A DNA stretch of 5,562 nucleotides from Pseudomonadota bacterium (GTDB lineage Bacteria; Desulfobacterota; Desulfarculia; Desulfarculales; JAHJDS01). The notes beneath the pieces are model-generated. The model was not told the origin of the DNA. It saw only the letters and a program-made list of their open reading frames with translations, and ran no database searches. This document shows positions 1 through 5,385 of this stretch, one piece after another (within the stretch, counting starts at the first letter, position 1; every line of letters starts with the position of its first letter). A program made the translations under genes and the position numbers. The DNA is taken from assembly GCA_018812395.1 (NCBI GenBank), contig JAHJDS010000105.1, positions 1 to 5,562 on the forward strand. Reading direction: 5' to 3'.

Positions 1-1
1 C

Positions 2-142
2 CTGGAAGAAACCTTGGGCATCCCGTCGGTGGTCATCGACGCCGACCACATGGACCCGGACAATTTCTCGCTCGGCCAGTTCCAGACCCGGGCCGACGCC
101 TTTATGGAGATGCTGCTGGCCCGCAAACAGACCCGGGCCTGA
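2..142 (+). CDS. C-terminal end of a 2-hydroxyacyl-CoA dehydratase / benzoyl-CoA reductase-type subunit (5' truncated by window)
   Basis: Only the last 46 codons are present, read from base 2 and ending at TGA 140-142. The visible pattern is GIPSVVIDADHMDP followed by a conserved-looking tail, QFQTRADAFMEMLLARK. This fits the C-terminal end of the 2-hydroxyacyl-CoA dehydratase D-component family (HgdC-partner subunits, FldB/FldC, BcrB/BcrC, BzdN/BzdO), where a strand 'GIP-hydrophobic-E/D-x-D' precedes a helix containing 'Q-x-x-TR-x-x-AF-x-EML'. Such subunits carry an iron-sulfur cluster and catalyse radical dehydration of 2-hydroxyacyl-CoA or reduction of the benzoyl-CoA ring. The cluster-binding cysteines lie upstream of the window, so the substrate cannot be inferred. 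The stop lies 25 bases before the ligase ATG on the same strand, which suggests one operon. Confidence 0.7.
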   Translation: MEETLGIPSVVIDADHMDPDNFSLGQFQTRADAFMEMLLARKQTRA

Positions 143-167
143 TCGCTTCTTGATTTCGGGGGGAATC

Positions 168-1955
168 ATGGCTGCGCGGACCCTGGTGGACGTTTTCACG
201 GACAACGCCGAGCGTTTCACGTCCCAGACCATCATCAAGTACAAGCCGAAAAAGGGCGGCGACTACGTCGATCTGTCCTGGGCCGAGTTGGAGGAGATGA
301 GCTTCGCCCTGGCCGCGGGCCTGGTGGACTCGGGGCTAGGCCCCGGGGACCGGGCGGCCATCCTGTCCTTCAACCGCCTGGAATGGATCGCCGCCGAGAT
401 GGGGATCATGCTGGCCGGCGGCGTGAGCGTGGCCATCTATCACACCAACACCCCGGAGCAGTGCGCCCATGTCCTTCGTGATTCGGGGTCACGGTTCGTC
501 TTTGTCGAGGACGAGGAACAACTGGCCAAAATCAACGGGCTCGATCTGCCGGCCCTGGAAAAGATCGTCCTGATCCAAGGGACGTTGCCGGCCGGCGACG
601 ACCGGGTGATCTCGTACCAAGACCTGCTGAGCCTCGGACTCGAGCGCGGCCCAGACCTGGCCGACGAACTCGCCCGGCGCCGCGACGACATCAAGCCCGA
701 CGACATGGCCACCCTGGTCTACACCTCGGGCACCACCGGTCCGCCCAAGGGCTGCATGGAAAGCCATCGCAACCTAATCGCCATGCTCGACGCCGTGGAT
801 CACGCTTACGGCGGGAGCCTGGGCGACGAGCTGTCCCTGCTCATTCTGCCGGTCTCCCACCTCTACCCCCGGGCCTCGGGCTACTACTACAACCTGTACA
901 AAAACATTCCGCTGGCCATCGCCGAGTCACTCGACACCCTAGGCCAGGACATGGCCCGGGTCCGGCCGACCTACTTCGCCTCGGTGCCGCGCATCTTCGA
1001 GAAGGTCTACGACCGGATCATGGCCGAGGCAAACAAGGGCTCGGGGCTCAAGCGGGCCATCTTCACCCGGGCGGTCGCCACCGGCCGGCAGCGCAGCCGC
1101 CGCCTCAACGACCATCAGCCGCTCTCCCCCTGGCTGATATTCAAGTTCCGGCTGGCCGACCGGCTCGTGTTTTCCAAAATACGAAATCTATTGGGCGGGC
1201 GGCTGTGGTTCGCCGTGTCGGCCGGGGCCCCGCTGGCGGCCGAAGTCGGCGAGTTCATGCACAGCATCGGCGTCCAGGTGCTCGAATACTACGGCCTGAC
1301 CGAGGCCATCGGCGGCACGGTGACCACCTTCGACCAGTGCCGCTACGGCACCGTGGGCAAGCCGATGAAGGGCGTCGAGGTCAAGCTGGCCGACGACGGC
1401 GAGATCATGCTCAAGGGCAACAACTTCCTGGGCTATTACAACCAACCCGACCTGACCGCCGAAGTATTGCGGGACGGCTGGGTCTACACCGGCGACGTGG
1501 GCCGGTTCGACGAGGACGGCTTCCTGATCATCACCGATCGCAAGAAGGACCTGATCATCACCTCGGGCGGCAAGAACATCTCGCCCCAGAACATCGAGAA
1601 CGCCCTGGCCCGCATCCCGCTGGTGGCCGTCCCGTTCGTCTACGGCGACAACCGGAAGTACCTGACCGCCCTGATCACCCTGGACCGGGCCGAGACCGAA
1701 AAGTGGGCGACCGACCAGGGGCTGGCCTACGACTCATACGAGGCCCTGACCCAGGGACCGGAGATCCGGGACCACGTCCAGGCCGGGCTGGACCGGGTCA
1801 ACGCCGCCCTGCCCCGCTACGAGACGATCAAGCAATTTGTCATCATCGAACGGGAATTCTCCCAGGACGAGGGCGAGATCACGCCCACCCTGAAAGTAAA
1901 ACGCAAACCGATCCTCGACAAGTTCGGCCCCCGGCTGGACGCTCTTTACCGGTAA
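168..1955 (+). CDS. AMP-forming long-chain-type acyl-CoA ligase (FadD15/FAA1-like)
   Basis: 595-residue ligase that activates a carboxylic acid with ATP to an acyl-adenylate and then a CoA thioester, in the cytoplasm or at the inner membrane face. All core ANL-superfamily motifs are visible: the phosphate-binding loop YTSGTTGPPKG (residues 185-195), YYGLTEA (about 374-380), YTGD (440-443, whose Asp binds the ribose), DRKKDLIITSGGKNISP (from about 457), and a C-terminal PTLKVKRKP with the likely adenylation lysine K576. Length and motif style match the FAA1/long-chain group, though substrate is not proven. I chose ATG 168 because GGGGGA lies just upstream; an in-frame TTG at 150 would add six residues with no better ribosome site. 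It follows the dehydratase/reductase subunit by 25 bases, so it may activate the acid that this enzyme processes. No intrinsic terminator lies right after the stop. Confidence 0.93.
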   Translation: MAARTLVDVFTDNAERFTSQTIIKYKPKKGGDYVDLSWAELEEMSFALAAGLVDSGLGPGDRAAILSFNRLEWIAAEMGIMLAGGVSVAIYHTNTPEQCAHVLRDSGSRFVFVEDEEQLAKINGLDLPALEKIVLIQGTLPAGDDRVISYQDLLSLGLERGPDLADELARRRDDIKPDDMATLVYTSGTTGPPKGCMESHRNLIAMLDAVDHAYGGSLGDELSLLILPVSHLYPRASGYYYNLYKNIPLAIAESLDTLGQDMARVRPTYFASVPRIFEKVYDRIMAEANKGSGLKRAIFTRAVATGRQRSRRLNDHQPLSPWLIFKFRLADRLVFSKIRNLLGGRLWFAVSAGAPLAAEVGEFMHSIGVQVLEYYGLTEAIGGTVTTFDQCRYGTVGKPMKGVEVKLADDGEIMLKGNNFLGYYNQPDLTAEVLRDGWVYTGDVGRFDEDGFLIITDRKKDLIITSGGKNISPQNIENALARIPLVAVPFVYGDNRKYLTALITLDRAETEKWATDQGLAYDSYEALTQGPEIRDHVQAGLDRVNAALPRYETIKQFVIIEREFSQDEGEITPTLKVKRKPILDKFGPRLDALYR

Positions 1956-2001
1956 AAGGCCGTCAGGAGGCCGGTGTCGGTCGGCCAAAAAAAAATGAAA
2001 T

Positions 2002-2027
2002 TTGTGGTTCATCTATGCTAATATAAT
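2002..2027 (+). promoter_or_regulatory. Candidate sigma70-type promoter in AT-rich gap
   Basis: A perfect TATAAT occurs at 2022-2027, preceded by TATGCTAA, which supplies an overlapping extended -10-like TGCTAATAT at 2015-2023. The stretch from about 1987 to 2040 is sharply AT-rich compared with the surrounding coding DNA. No good -35 box sits at 17 bases; TTGTGG at 2002-2007 is only 14 bases away. If used, it would transcribe the structured segment and the small secreted protein. The call rests on motif matching only. Confidence 0.35.
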
Positions 2028-2049
2028 AAAAATATCGTCATCTATTGCC

Positions 2050-2140
2050 GAATCCGGGTTGATTCCTGTCTGCCGGTTATCAGATGGGCTTCGTTAAGGG
2101 GCCAATCAGATGCCGCCGCACGAAGGCCGGCGTCTTTTTT
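2050..2140 (+). promoter_or_regulatory. Structured leader or small RNA with possible attenuator
   Basis: Between the candidate promoter and the small secreted protein there are several complementary segments: GAATC/GATTC (2050-2054 with 2061-2065), GCTTCGT (2088-2094) complementary to ACGAAG(G)C (2120-2127), and a terminator-like hairpin at 2110-2133. The CTTCGT/ACGAAG helix uses the loop and part of the 3' arm of that hairpin, so the two pairings compete or form a pseudoknot. The octamer ATCAGATG occurs twice (2079-2086 and 2105-2112). I do not recognise a known riboswitch class. It could equally be a short independent RNA, or the end of the upstream ligase transcript. Confidence 0.35.
2110..2140 (+). 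terminator. Intrinsic terminator-like hairpin upstream of small secreted protein
   Basis: GCCGCC (2112-2117) pairs with GG-C-CGGC (2125-2131) around loop GCACGAA, with a single bulged C at 2127; an A-T and a T-G pair extend the base outward. One C later comes a run of six T at 2135-2140. It lies 30 bases before the ATG of the small protein. It may be an attenuator for that gene or the terminator of the dehydratase-ligase transcript, which has no other one. Confidence 0.6.
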
Positions 2141-2169
2141 GGGGGAACTATAAAAAAGAGGAGGGAAAG

Positions 2170-2457
2170 ATGAAGCGTTTGATTCCGTTGGTTGTGGCCG
2201 CCGGGATGCTGTTCGTCCTGCTGCTGGGCATGGGACCGGTTCCGGCCCAGGCGACCGGACCGTGTTTGTCGTCGGCAACGGTCGCCTACTCGGGCAGCGT
2301 AGTCACGCCCGGGGTGGTGGGCGCCCATTTATGTCCAGGTGCTTGTCGATGGAACAAAGACAAGAAATGTTGTTGGTGCACAAAAAAGAAAAGGTGCCGC
2401 TGTAAAACGGGTGAGAAGTGGAACCAGGCCAAGAATAGGTGCGTGAAGAAGAAGTAA
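2170..2457 (+). CDS. Small secreted lysine- and cysteine-rich protein, function unknown
   Basis: 95 residues with a textbook signal peptide: MKR start, hydrophobic core at about residues 4-22, and a likely cleavage after PAQA (residue 28). The predicted mature chain of about 67 residues has nine cysteines (32, 55, 59, 67, 68, 70, 76, 78, 91), clustered as CCWC, CRC and a final CKTGEKWNQAKNRC. From residue 60 onward there are sixteen Lys/Arg against two acidic residues, so it is strongly basic. The last motif, C-x-x-G-x-x-W-N-x(5)-C, resembles short disulfide-bonded repeats seen in extracellular proteins, for example chitin-binding-like knots, but I cannot place it in a family. ATG 2170 is set by AGGAGG at 2159-2164; an in-frame ATG at 2110 would place the hairpin within the coding region and spoil the signal peptide. 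The cysteine-rich half is noticeably more A-rich than the neighbours. A metal-binding, cell-envelope or antimicrobial role is speculation. Confidence 0.8.
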   Translation: MKRLIPLVVAAGMLFVLLLGMGPVPAQATGPCLSSATVAYSGSVVTPGVVGAHLCPGACRWNKDKKCCWCTKKKRCRCKTGEKWNQAKNRCVKKK

Positions 2458-2470
2458 CGCCCCTTTGGCG

Positions 2471-2505
2471 CGGCCATGGTCTGGGCTTAAGACCGGGCCA
2501 TGGCG
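2471..2505 (+). repeat. Inverted repeat with CCATGG arms after the small-protein gene
   Basis: CG(G)CCATGG at 2471-2479 and CCATGGCG at 2498-2505 form an imperfect dyad. An alternative inner pairing, GGTC (2478-2481) with GACC (2491-2494), is also possible. No T-run follows, so it is not itself a terminator. It may protect the mRNA 3' end or bind a protein; no specific role is visible. Confidence 0.35.
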
Positions 2506-2526
2506 ACCGACGCATGACAGGCCACG

Positions 2527-2558
2527 GGCCCCGGTCAACGGACCGGGGCCATTTTTTT
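2527..2558 (+). terminator. Strong intrinsic terminator of the + strand unit
   Basis: A perfect 10-bp GC-rich stem, GGCCCCGGTC (2527-2536) with GACCGGGGCC (2541-2550), closes a tetraloop AACG. It is followed after one A by seven T (2552-2558). It is the natural end of the transcript carrying the small secreted protein, 70 bases after its stop codon. The reverse direction lacks a matching T-run, so it acts on the + strand only. Confidence 0.93.
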
Positions 2559-2620
2559 CAACGCCTGCGGCGAGGTCTGACCCGGTCGAAAAAAGTCCCG
2601 CCTTGGCCCTGGCCGCCACA

Positions 2621-2653
2621 CGAAAAGGGGCCGGGTGAATCACCCGGCCCCTT
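2621..2653 (-). terminator. Intrinsic terminator downstream of the tRNA-Lys 3' end
   Basis: A perfect 13-bp stem (2625-2637 with 2641-2653) with a three-base loop. On the - strand it ends in four T (2623-2626, two within the stem), and it starts 9 bases after the CCA of the tRNA remnant. This position is typical of a tRNA gene's own terminator, so this flank looks like original chromosomal sequence. On the + strand it is followed by GATTTT, so weak bidirectional function is possible. Confidence 0.8.
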
Positions 2654-2662
2654 GATTTTCCG

Positions 2663-2707
2663 TGGTGAGCCGCCAGGGAATCGAACCCCGAACCTACGGA
2701 TTAAGAG
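2663..2707 (-). pseudogene. 3' part of a tRNA-Lys(CUU) gene: attachment-site half of an integrated element
   Basis: On the - strand one reads the anticodon loop CTCTTAA (2707-2701, anticodon CTT at 2705-2703), anticodon-stem 3' strand TCCGT, variable loop AGGTT, T-stem CGGGG, T-loop TTCGATT, T-stem CCCTG, acceptor 3' strand GCGGCTC, discriminator A and encoded CCA (2665-2663). The D-arm and 5' acceptor strand are absent upstream: no TAGCTCA/GGTAGAGC-like sequence is found. Four of five bases at 2708-2712 would still pair with the anticodon stem, so similarity may reach slightly past the loop. A tRNA 3' half starting at the anticodon loop, next to a tyrosine recombinase, is the standard footprint of tRNA-targeting integration. 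Because its own terminator follows it, this is the displaced original 3' end, not the rebuilt gene. Confidence 0.85.
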
Positions 2708-2717
2708 TGCGTTGATT

Positions 2718-2846
2718 GGGAAAATATTTCTCAGTTATTCGGCTAACTTATTGATCTTTCTGGACCCGAAATTTTCCCCCGGGAAACATTATCGCCATTA
2801 TCCCCACCAAAAACAGATTTTCTTTCCCCTATTTTCCCCGGGAGAC
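2718..2846. repeat. Repeated ATTTTCCC motifs between attachment site and recombinase
   Basis: ATTTTCCCCCGGGAAAC (2771-2787) and ATTTTCCCCGGGAGAC (2831-2846) are near-identical direct copies about 60 bases apart; the second covers the end of the recombinase gene. GGGAAAAT at 2718-2725 is an inverted copy of the core, 11 bases inside the tRNA remnant. Spacing and place suit arm-type or core-flanking binding sites of the recombinase; this is inferred, not known. The whole non-coding stretch 2458-2828 therefore holds a dyad, two terminators, the tRNA remnant and these repeats, and I see no gene in it. Confidence 0.5.
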
Positions 2847-3923
2847 CGGCTCCGGTAGGCCTAGGATCTCGTGAAGGTACTTGTCGGTGGTGCTGGCATT
2901 TTCGTGCCCCAACAGCCGCTGGATCTCCGATCGACTCACGCCGGCCTGGTAAAGTCGACTAGCATAAAGGTGACGCCAGCTGTGCGGTGAAAAGGAGATC
3001 ACGCCGCTTCTTTGGCAGGCCCGACGCTGGGCCTGGCGCAGCCACCAATAGGTTCTGTGCCTCGGCTGTCCATCCGGCCCGGAATCTGATTGTTGAAAGA
3101 CAAAATGGGTCTCCGGGTGCTGCTTTCGCCAAGATCGAAGTTGGGCGGCAAGGTCCTCGCTAATCGGCACCCGACGCGGCGTTCGGCTCCCTCCCCTCTT
3201 TTTCCGGGTGTAAAGGGCGACCGAGTAGGGTTGCATGTTAGTCCGTACATCGACCCATTGAAGTTCGACTGCTTCGCCCGGCCGGGCCCCAGTCCCGACC
3301 AGGACCTCCACGGCCAACTGGAATTCCGGCTCGGAGGCGATCTTCACTTTGGCCTCCTGCTCGTCAGTCGGCAGGTACTTGGCCCGTTTCTCAACCGAAA
3401 ACCGCTCGACGTGGGCGAAGGGATTGACGGGGAAGTCCCTCCCCTTGCGCTTGGTGCCCCAGGGGCGATTCCAGGCGGCCTGCAGGAGCCTCAATGCCTT
3501 GTTCACTTCATTCCTGGTCTTGCCGCGCTCCAAAAGTTCGGCGGCCCAATCTTCGCCCCAGGCCTCAGCCATGTTGATGGTGATATCCGTAACCGGCAAC
3601 TCGGCCCATTCAGGAACCTGTTTTAGGACCTGGCGAAAGACGGCGATGTGATCCCTGGCGTATCTCTCAGAGCGATGAACCTCGACCCACCTTGTGCGTT
3701 CGACGAGCAAGTCCTTGACTGACGGCACGGTCGAAGCCATAGGGGTCATCAGGTGTTGAGGTAGTTGCCCGGTCGCCAGGTACTCCGCCACGGCCCGGGC
3801 CTCGGCCTCTTCGGCCGCCCGCTTGCTGAGATAGACCGCCGGACTCTCGATCTTCTGGCCGCGGACGGTCTTCTTGTAGAGCCACCGGTCGCCTGCCTTC
3901 AGCCGCTTCTTGTAGACGCCCAC
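2829..3923 (-). CDS. int: Tyrosine recombinase / phage-type integrase
   Basis: 364-residue site-specific recombinase, expected to integrate and excise the element at the neighbouring tRNA-Lys site. The N-terminal part (about 1-55, starting GVYKKRLKAGDRWLYKKTVRG) looks like the small arm-binding domain of phage integrases. A helical core-binding domain spans about 67-165 and the catalytic domain about 185-355. The active-site set is complete: R214 in GTGARPGE, a lysine at about 241-242 in TRKKRGGS, H314 and R317 in HSWRHLY, H340 in LLGHENAS, and the nucleophile Y349 in TTDKYLH. It thus looks functional. The start is GTG at 3923, set by AAGGAG seven bases upstream. It is transcribed toward the tRNA remnant, and its stop lies about 120 bases from it. 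Its first 257 bases overlap the HTH frame, suggesting coupled translation. Confidence 0.93.
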   Translation of the reverse strand: MGVYKKRLKAGDRWLYKKTVRGQKIESPAVYLSKRAAEEAEARAVAEYLATGQLPQHLMTPMASTVPSVKDLLVERTRWVEVHRSERYARDHIAVFRQVLKQVPEWAELPVTDITINMAEAWGEDWAAELLERGKTRNEVNKALRLLQAAWNRPWGTKRKGRDFPVNPFAHVERFSVEKRAKYLPTDEQEAKVKIASEPEFQLAVEVLVGTGARPGEAVELQWVDVRTNMQPYSVALYTRKKRGGSRTPRRVPISEDLAAQLRSWRKQHPETHFVFQQSDSGPDGQPRHRTYWWLRQAQRRACQRSGVISFSPHSWRHLYASRLYQAGVSRSEIQRLLGHENASTTDKYLHEILGLPEPVSRGK

Positions 3924-4122
3924 GCCGGTACTCCTTCACCGCGGAAGGGAGAAAGGCCCATTTTTTTTGAGTGATCTTGAAGCCACCGAGCAGAACATCG
4001 GCATTTTGACGGACCCAGGACTTGGACACCCCGAGATAGTCCGCCACGTCGTTGACGGTCCAGGAGGGCTCATCGTTTCGGCCGGAAAAGGGGTCGGCCG
4101 ACTGTATCCCGGTGCTTGCCAT
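3667..4122 (-). CDS. HTH DNA-binding protein, excisionase-like (HTH_17/MerR-type), long overlap with int
   Basis: The frame encodes 151 residues from ATG 4122, but only the first part looks like a protein family. Residues 20-68 match the HTH_17/excisionase pattern: WTVNDVADYLGVSKSWVRQN as the helix-turn-helix, then KKWAFLPSAVKEYRRG as wing and final helix. Such proteins serve as recombination directionality factors or repressors of small elements. From about residue 67 the frame runs inside the recombinase gene until a stop at 3667, and this tail (rich in Arg, Gly and Pro) looks like an unselected shadow of int. Eight consecutive A occur on the - strand at 3968-3961 (codons for QKK); loss of one A would end the protein at 3936, just before the int start. 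Either the stop was lost or the overlap is tolerated. The ribosome site is weak. Direct role as excisionase is inferred from context. Confidence 0.65.
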   Translation of the reverse strand: MASTGIQSADPFSGRNDEPSWTVNDVADYLGVSKSWVRQNADVLLGGFKITQKKWAFLPSAVKEYRRGRLQEAAEGRRPVALQEDRPRPEDRESGGLSQQAGGRRGRGPGRGGVPGDRATTSTPDDPYGFDRAVSQGLARRTHKVGRGSSL

Positions 4123-4173
4123 CCGCGGCTCACCGCCGCGGGCGGGAGGCCGGGCTTCCCGGTGGGTAGTGTG

Positions 4174-4209
4174 ATTATTAGGCTAGGGTATGGACGGGCG
4201 GGATAGCAA
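4174..4209 (-). promoter_or_regulatory. Weak candidate promoter for the HTH-int pair
   Basis: On the - strand TTGCTA (4209-4204) lies 18 bases from TAGCCT (4185-4180), and an alternative AT-rich -10, TAATAAT, sits at 4180-4174. Both are poor matches. Between here and the HTH start are two dyads, CCGGG-ctt-CCCGG (4150-4162) and a pair of CCGCGG palindromes (4123-4128, 4136-4141), which could be operator-like. The rest of 4123-4317 shows no gene; a CCGAC-gccg-GTCGG hairpin at 4294-4307 follows the UroD-like gene but has no T-run. Confidence 0.2.
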
Positions 4210-4317
4210 GAAGAAAGTTGGACCCAAAATTCATCAAGCGATTTGGCTCGGCGCGAACAACCTGTCGATCGAGTTTACCGAACCGTTGACCGCCCGACGC
4301 CGGTCGGCCCCTTAGCC

Positions 4318-5352
4318 CTAACCGGCCAGAAAGCGACGCCGCATCGCCCGGGAAATCTCGCCGGTCAAGCGCCAGGCCCGCTGGGCCTCCGGCGGCGCGA
4401 GGGTCGAGGGCGTGCAACAGGGGGTGATGAAGGATCGCTCCAGGAGTTTTCGGCGATCCACCCCCTTGGCGACGAGCAGCTCCATGCCCTCGACCAGCCT
4501 GGCCAGCAGGCCGTCTACGTCCTGGTCGGCCAGGTCCTCGGGGTTGACCGGCACGATGCCCCAGGCCAGCATGCCCCCCCGATCCAGGAGCCGGGTCATG
4601 GCCTCGGGATACAGGGCGATCTTGTCGGCGTATTGGTAGGCGTCGAAGTTGATGACCATGACCTGGGTGTCGATCAGCATCGGCCAGTCCATGTTGGTGC
4701 AGCAATGAACGCAGCTCAGCCCCTGGACGCCGGACAGAGTCTCGTCGATCGCGGCGATCACCTCCTCGGCGGTGATGGCCCCGAAGGGGGTCTCGATCAT
4801 CCCCAGCGAGGGCTCGCCCAAGGTGACCATGGTCGCCACGCCGGGCAGGGCCTGGTGGATCGTCTTCTCCTGCCACCGGGCCTTCATCTCCAGGGTCTTG
4901 ATCAGCACGTCCTTGATGGTCGGCTCGTACCAGCCGGCCTTTTGGGTGGCCTGGTCGATCAGGCTCAGGCCCCAGGTGATGGGGCCGGGCAGTTCGAGAT
5001 GAACCAGTTTCAGTCCCGGGGGCGGCGACCTTTTGAGGAGATCGACCAGGGTGTAAAAGCCGGGCGCGGACTGGGGGTCCATGGCGAAATAGTCCACGTC
5101 CCCGTCCAGGTAGCGTTCGTAGAAGCGCTCCAGCTCGTCGCCGCGGCTCAGGTCAAAGAGCAGGCGCTTTTTCTCCCGGTCCACGACCAGGCACGGCATG
5201 CCGTCCATGTACATCTTGACCGAAAAGCTCAACCGAGGCACGCTGGGCGCCTCGGGGAACCTCTCGATCATGATCCGGCAGGCCTCGGCCGGATCGCGCC
5301 AGGGCACGATATGCAGGGTGGTGGCCATCAGGCGCGGTTTGAAGTCGGACAT
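4318..5352 (-). CDS. UroD/MetE-like TIM-barrel protein with candidate zinc site
   Basis: 344-residue protein of the uroporphyrinogen decarboxylase / cobalamin-independent methionine synthase C-terminal superfamily. It shows the MetE-type metal pattern rather than a haem-pathway one: H216 and C218 in VHCCTNMDWP, a strand VINFDAYQYADKIALYPEA (234-252), GGMLAWGIVPVNPED (259-273), and ITPCCTPSTL with C312/C313. In MetE a His, two Cys and a Glu bind zinc that activates a thiol for methyl transfer, so this may be a methyltransferase-like enzyme or binding protein; the substrate is unknown. It is shorter than full MetE and lacks the N-terminal MetE barrel. ATG 5352 has GAGGAA a few bases upstream. 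It lies 33 bases after the thiolase stop, so both are probably cotranscribed. Not a likely HemE: the usual N-terminal haem-enzyme signatures are absent. Confidence 0.75.
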   Translation of the reverse strand: MSDFKPRLMATTLHIVPWRDPAEACRIMIERFPEAPSVPRLSFSVKMYMDGMPCLVVDREKKRLLFDLSRGDELERFYERYLDGDVDYFAMDPQSAPGFYTLVDLLKRSPPPGLKLVHLELPGPITWGLSLIDQATQKAGWYEPTIKDVLIKTLEMKARWQEKTIHQALPGVATMVTLGEPSLGMIETPFGAITAEEVIAAIDETLSGVQGLSCVHCCTNMDWPMLIDTQVMVINFDAYQYADKIALYPEAMTRLLDRGGMLAWGIVPVNPEDLADQDVDGLLARLVEGMELLVAKGVDRRKLLERSFITPCCTPSTLAPPEAQRAWRLTGEISRAMRRRFLAG

Positions 5353-5385
5353 GATTCCTCGTCCGTCTTGCGGGCCGGGCTGCTC

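Larger units (their letters stand above)
2663..4122 (-). mobile_element. One end of a tRNA-integrated element (attachment site, recombinase, HTH gene)
   Basis: The span holds the tRNA-Lys 3' half, the recombinase-binding-site-like repeats, the tyrosine recombinase and the HTH gene, all on the - strand. The left boundary is near the anticodon loop (about 2707). The right end given here is simply the start of the HTH gene. I found no second copy of the tRNA segment and no intact tRNA-Lys up to base 5562. Either the element continues beyond the window, carrying the thiolase and UroD-like genes, or only its integration module survives. Confidence 0.6.

Noticed and set aside
150..167. Six-residue upstream extension of the ligase from a TTG start
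   Set aside because: ATG 168 has a purine-rich GGGGGA directly upstream, whereas the TTG sits only seven bases after the previous stop and has no better ribosome site.
1969..1986. GGCCG/CGGCC hairpin next to an A9 tract after the ligase
   Set aside because: On the + strand it is followed by A, not T, and on the - strand the T-run comes before the hairpin, so it is not an intrinsic terminator in either direction.
1205..2026. Long + strand open frame of 273 codons inside the ligase
   Set aside because: It is a GC-driven shadow, rich in Arg, Gly and Pro, within the clearly coding ligase frame.
2110..2169. N-terminal extension of the cysteine-rich protein from ATG 2110
   Set aside because: It would read through the terminator-like hairpin and T-run and bury the signal peptide; ATG 2170 has an excellent AGGAGG.
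2691..2790. An intact tRNA with the missing 5' half to the right
   Set aside because: The reverse complement of this stretch has no D-arm pattern and no acceptor strand complementary to GCGGCTC, so the tRNA is truly partial.
2718..2846. CRISPR-like repeats
   Set aside because: Only two long copies and one inverted short copy exist, with no regular spacers and no cas genes.
2439..2858. 139-codon + strand open frame
   Set aside because: It spans two intrinsic terminators and the tRNA remnant and has no recognisable protein features.
4178..4876. 232-codon - strand open frame overlapping the UroD-like gene
   Set aside because: Low-complexity Arg/Gly/Asp/Pro composition marks it as a shadow of the UroD-like gene in another frame.
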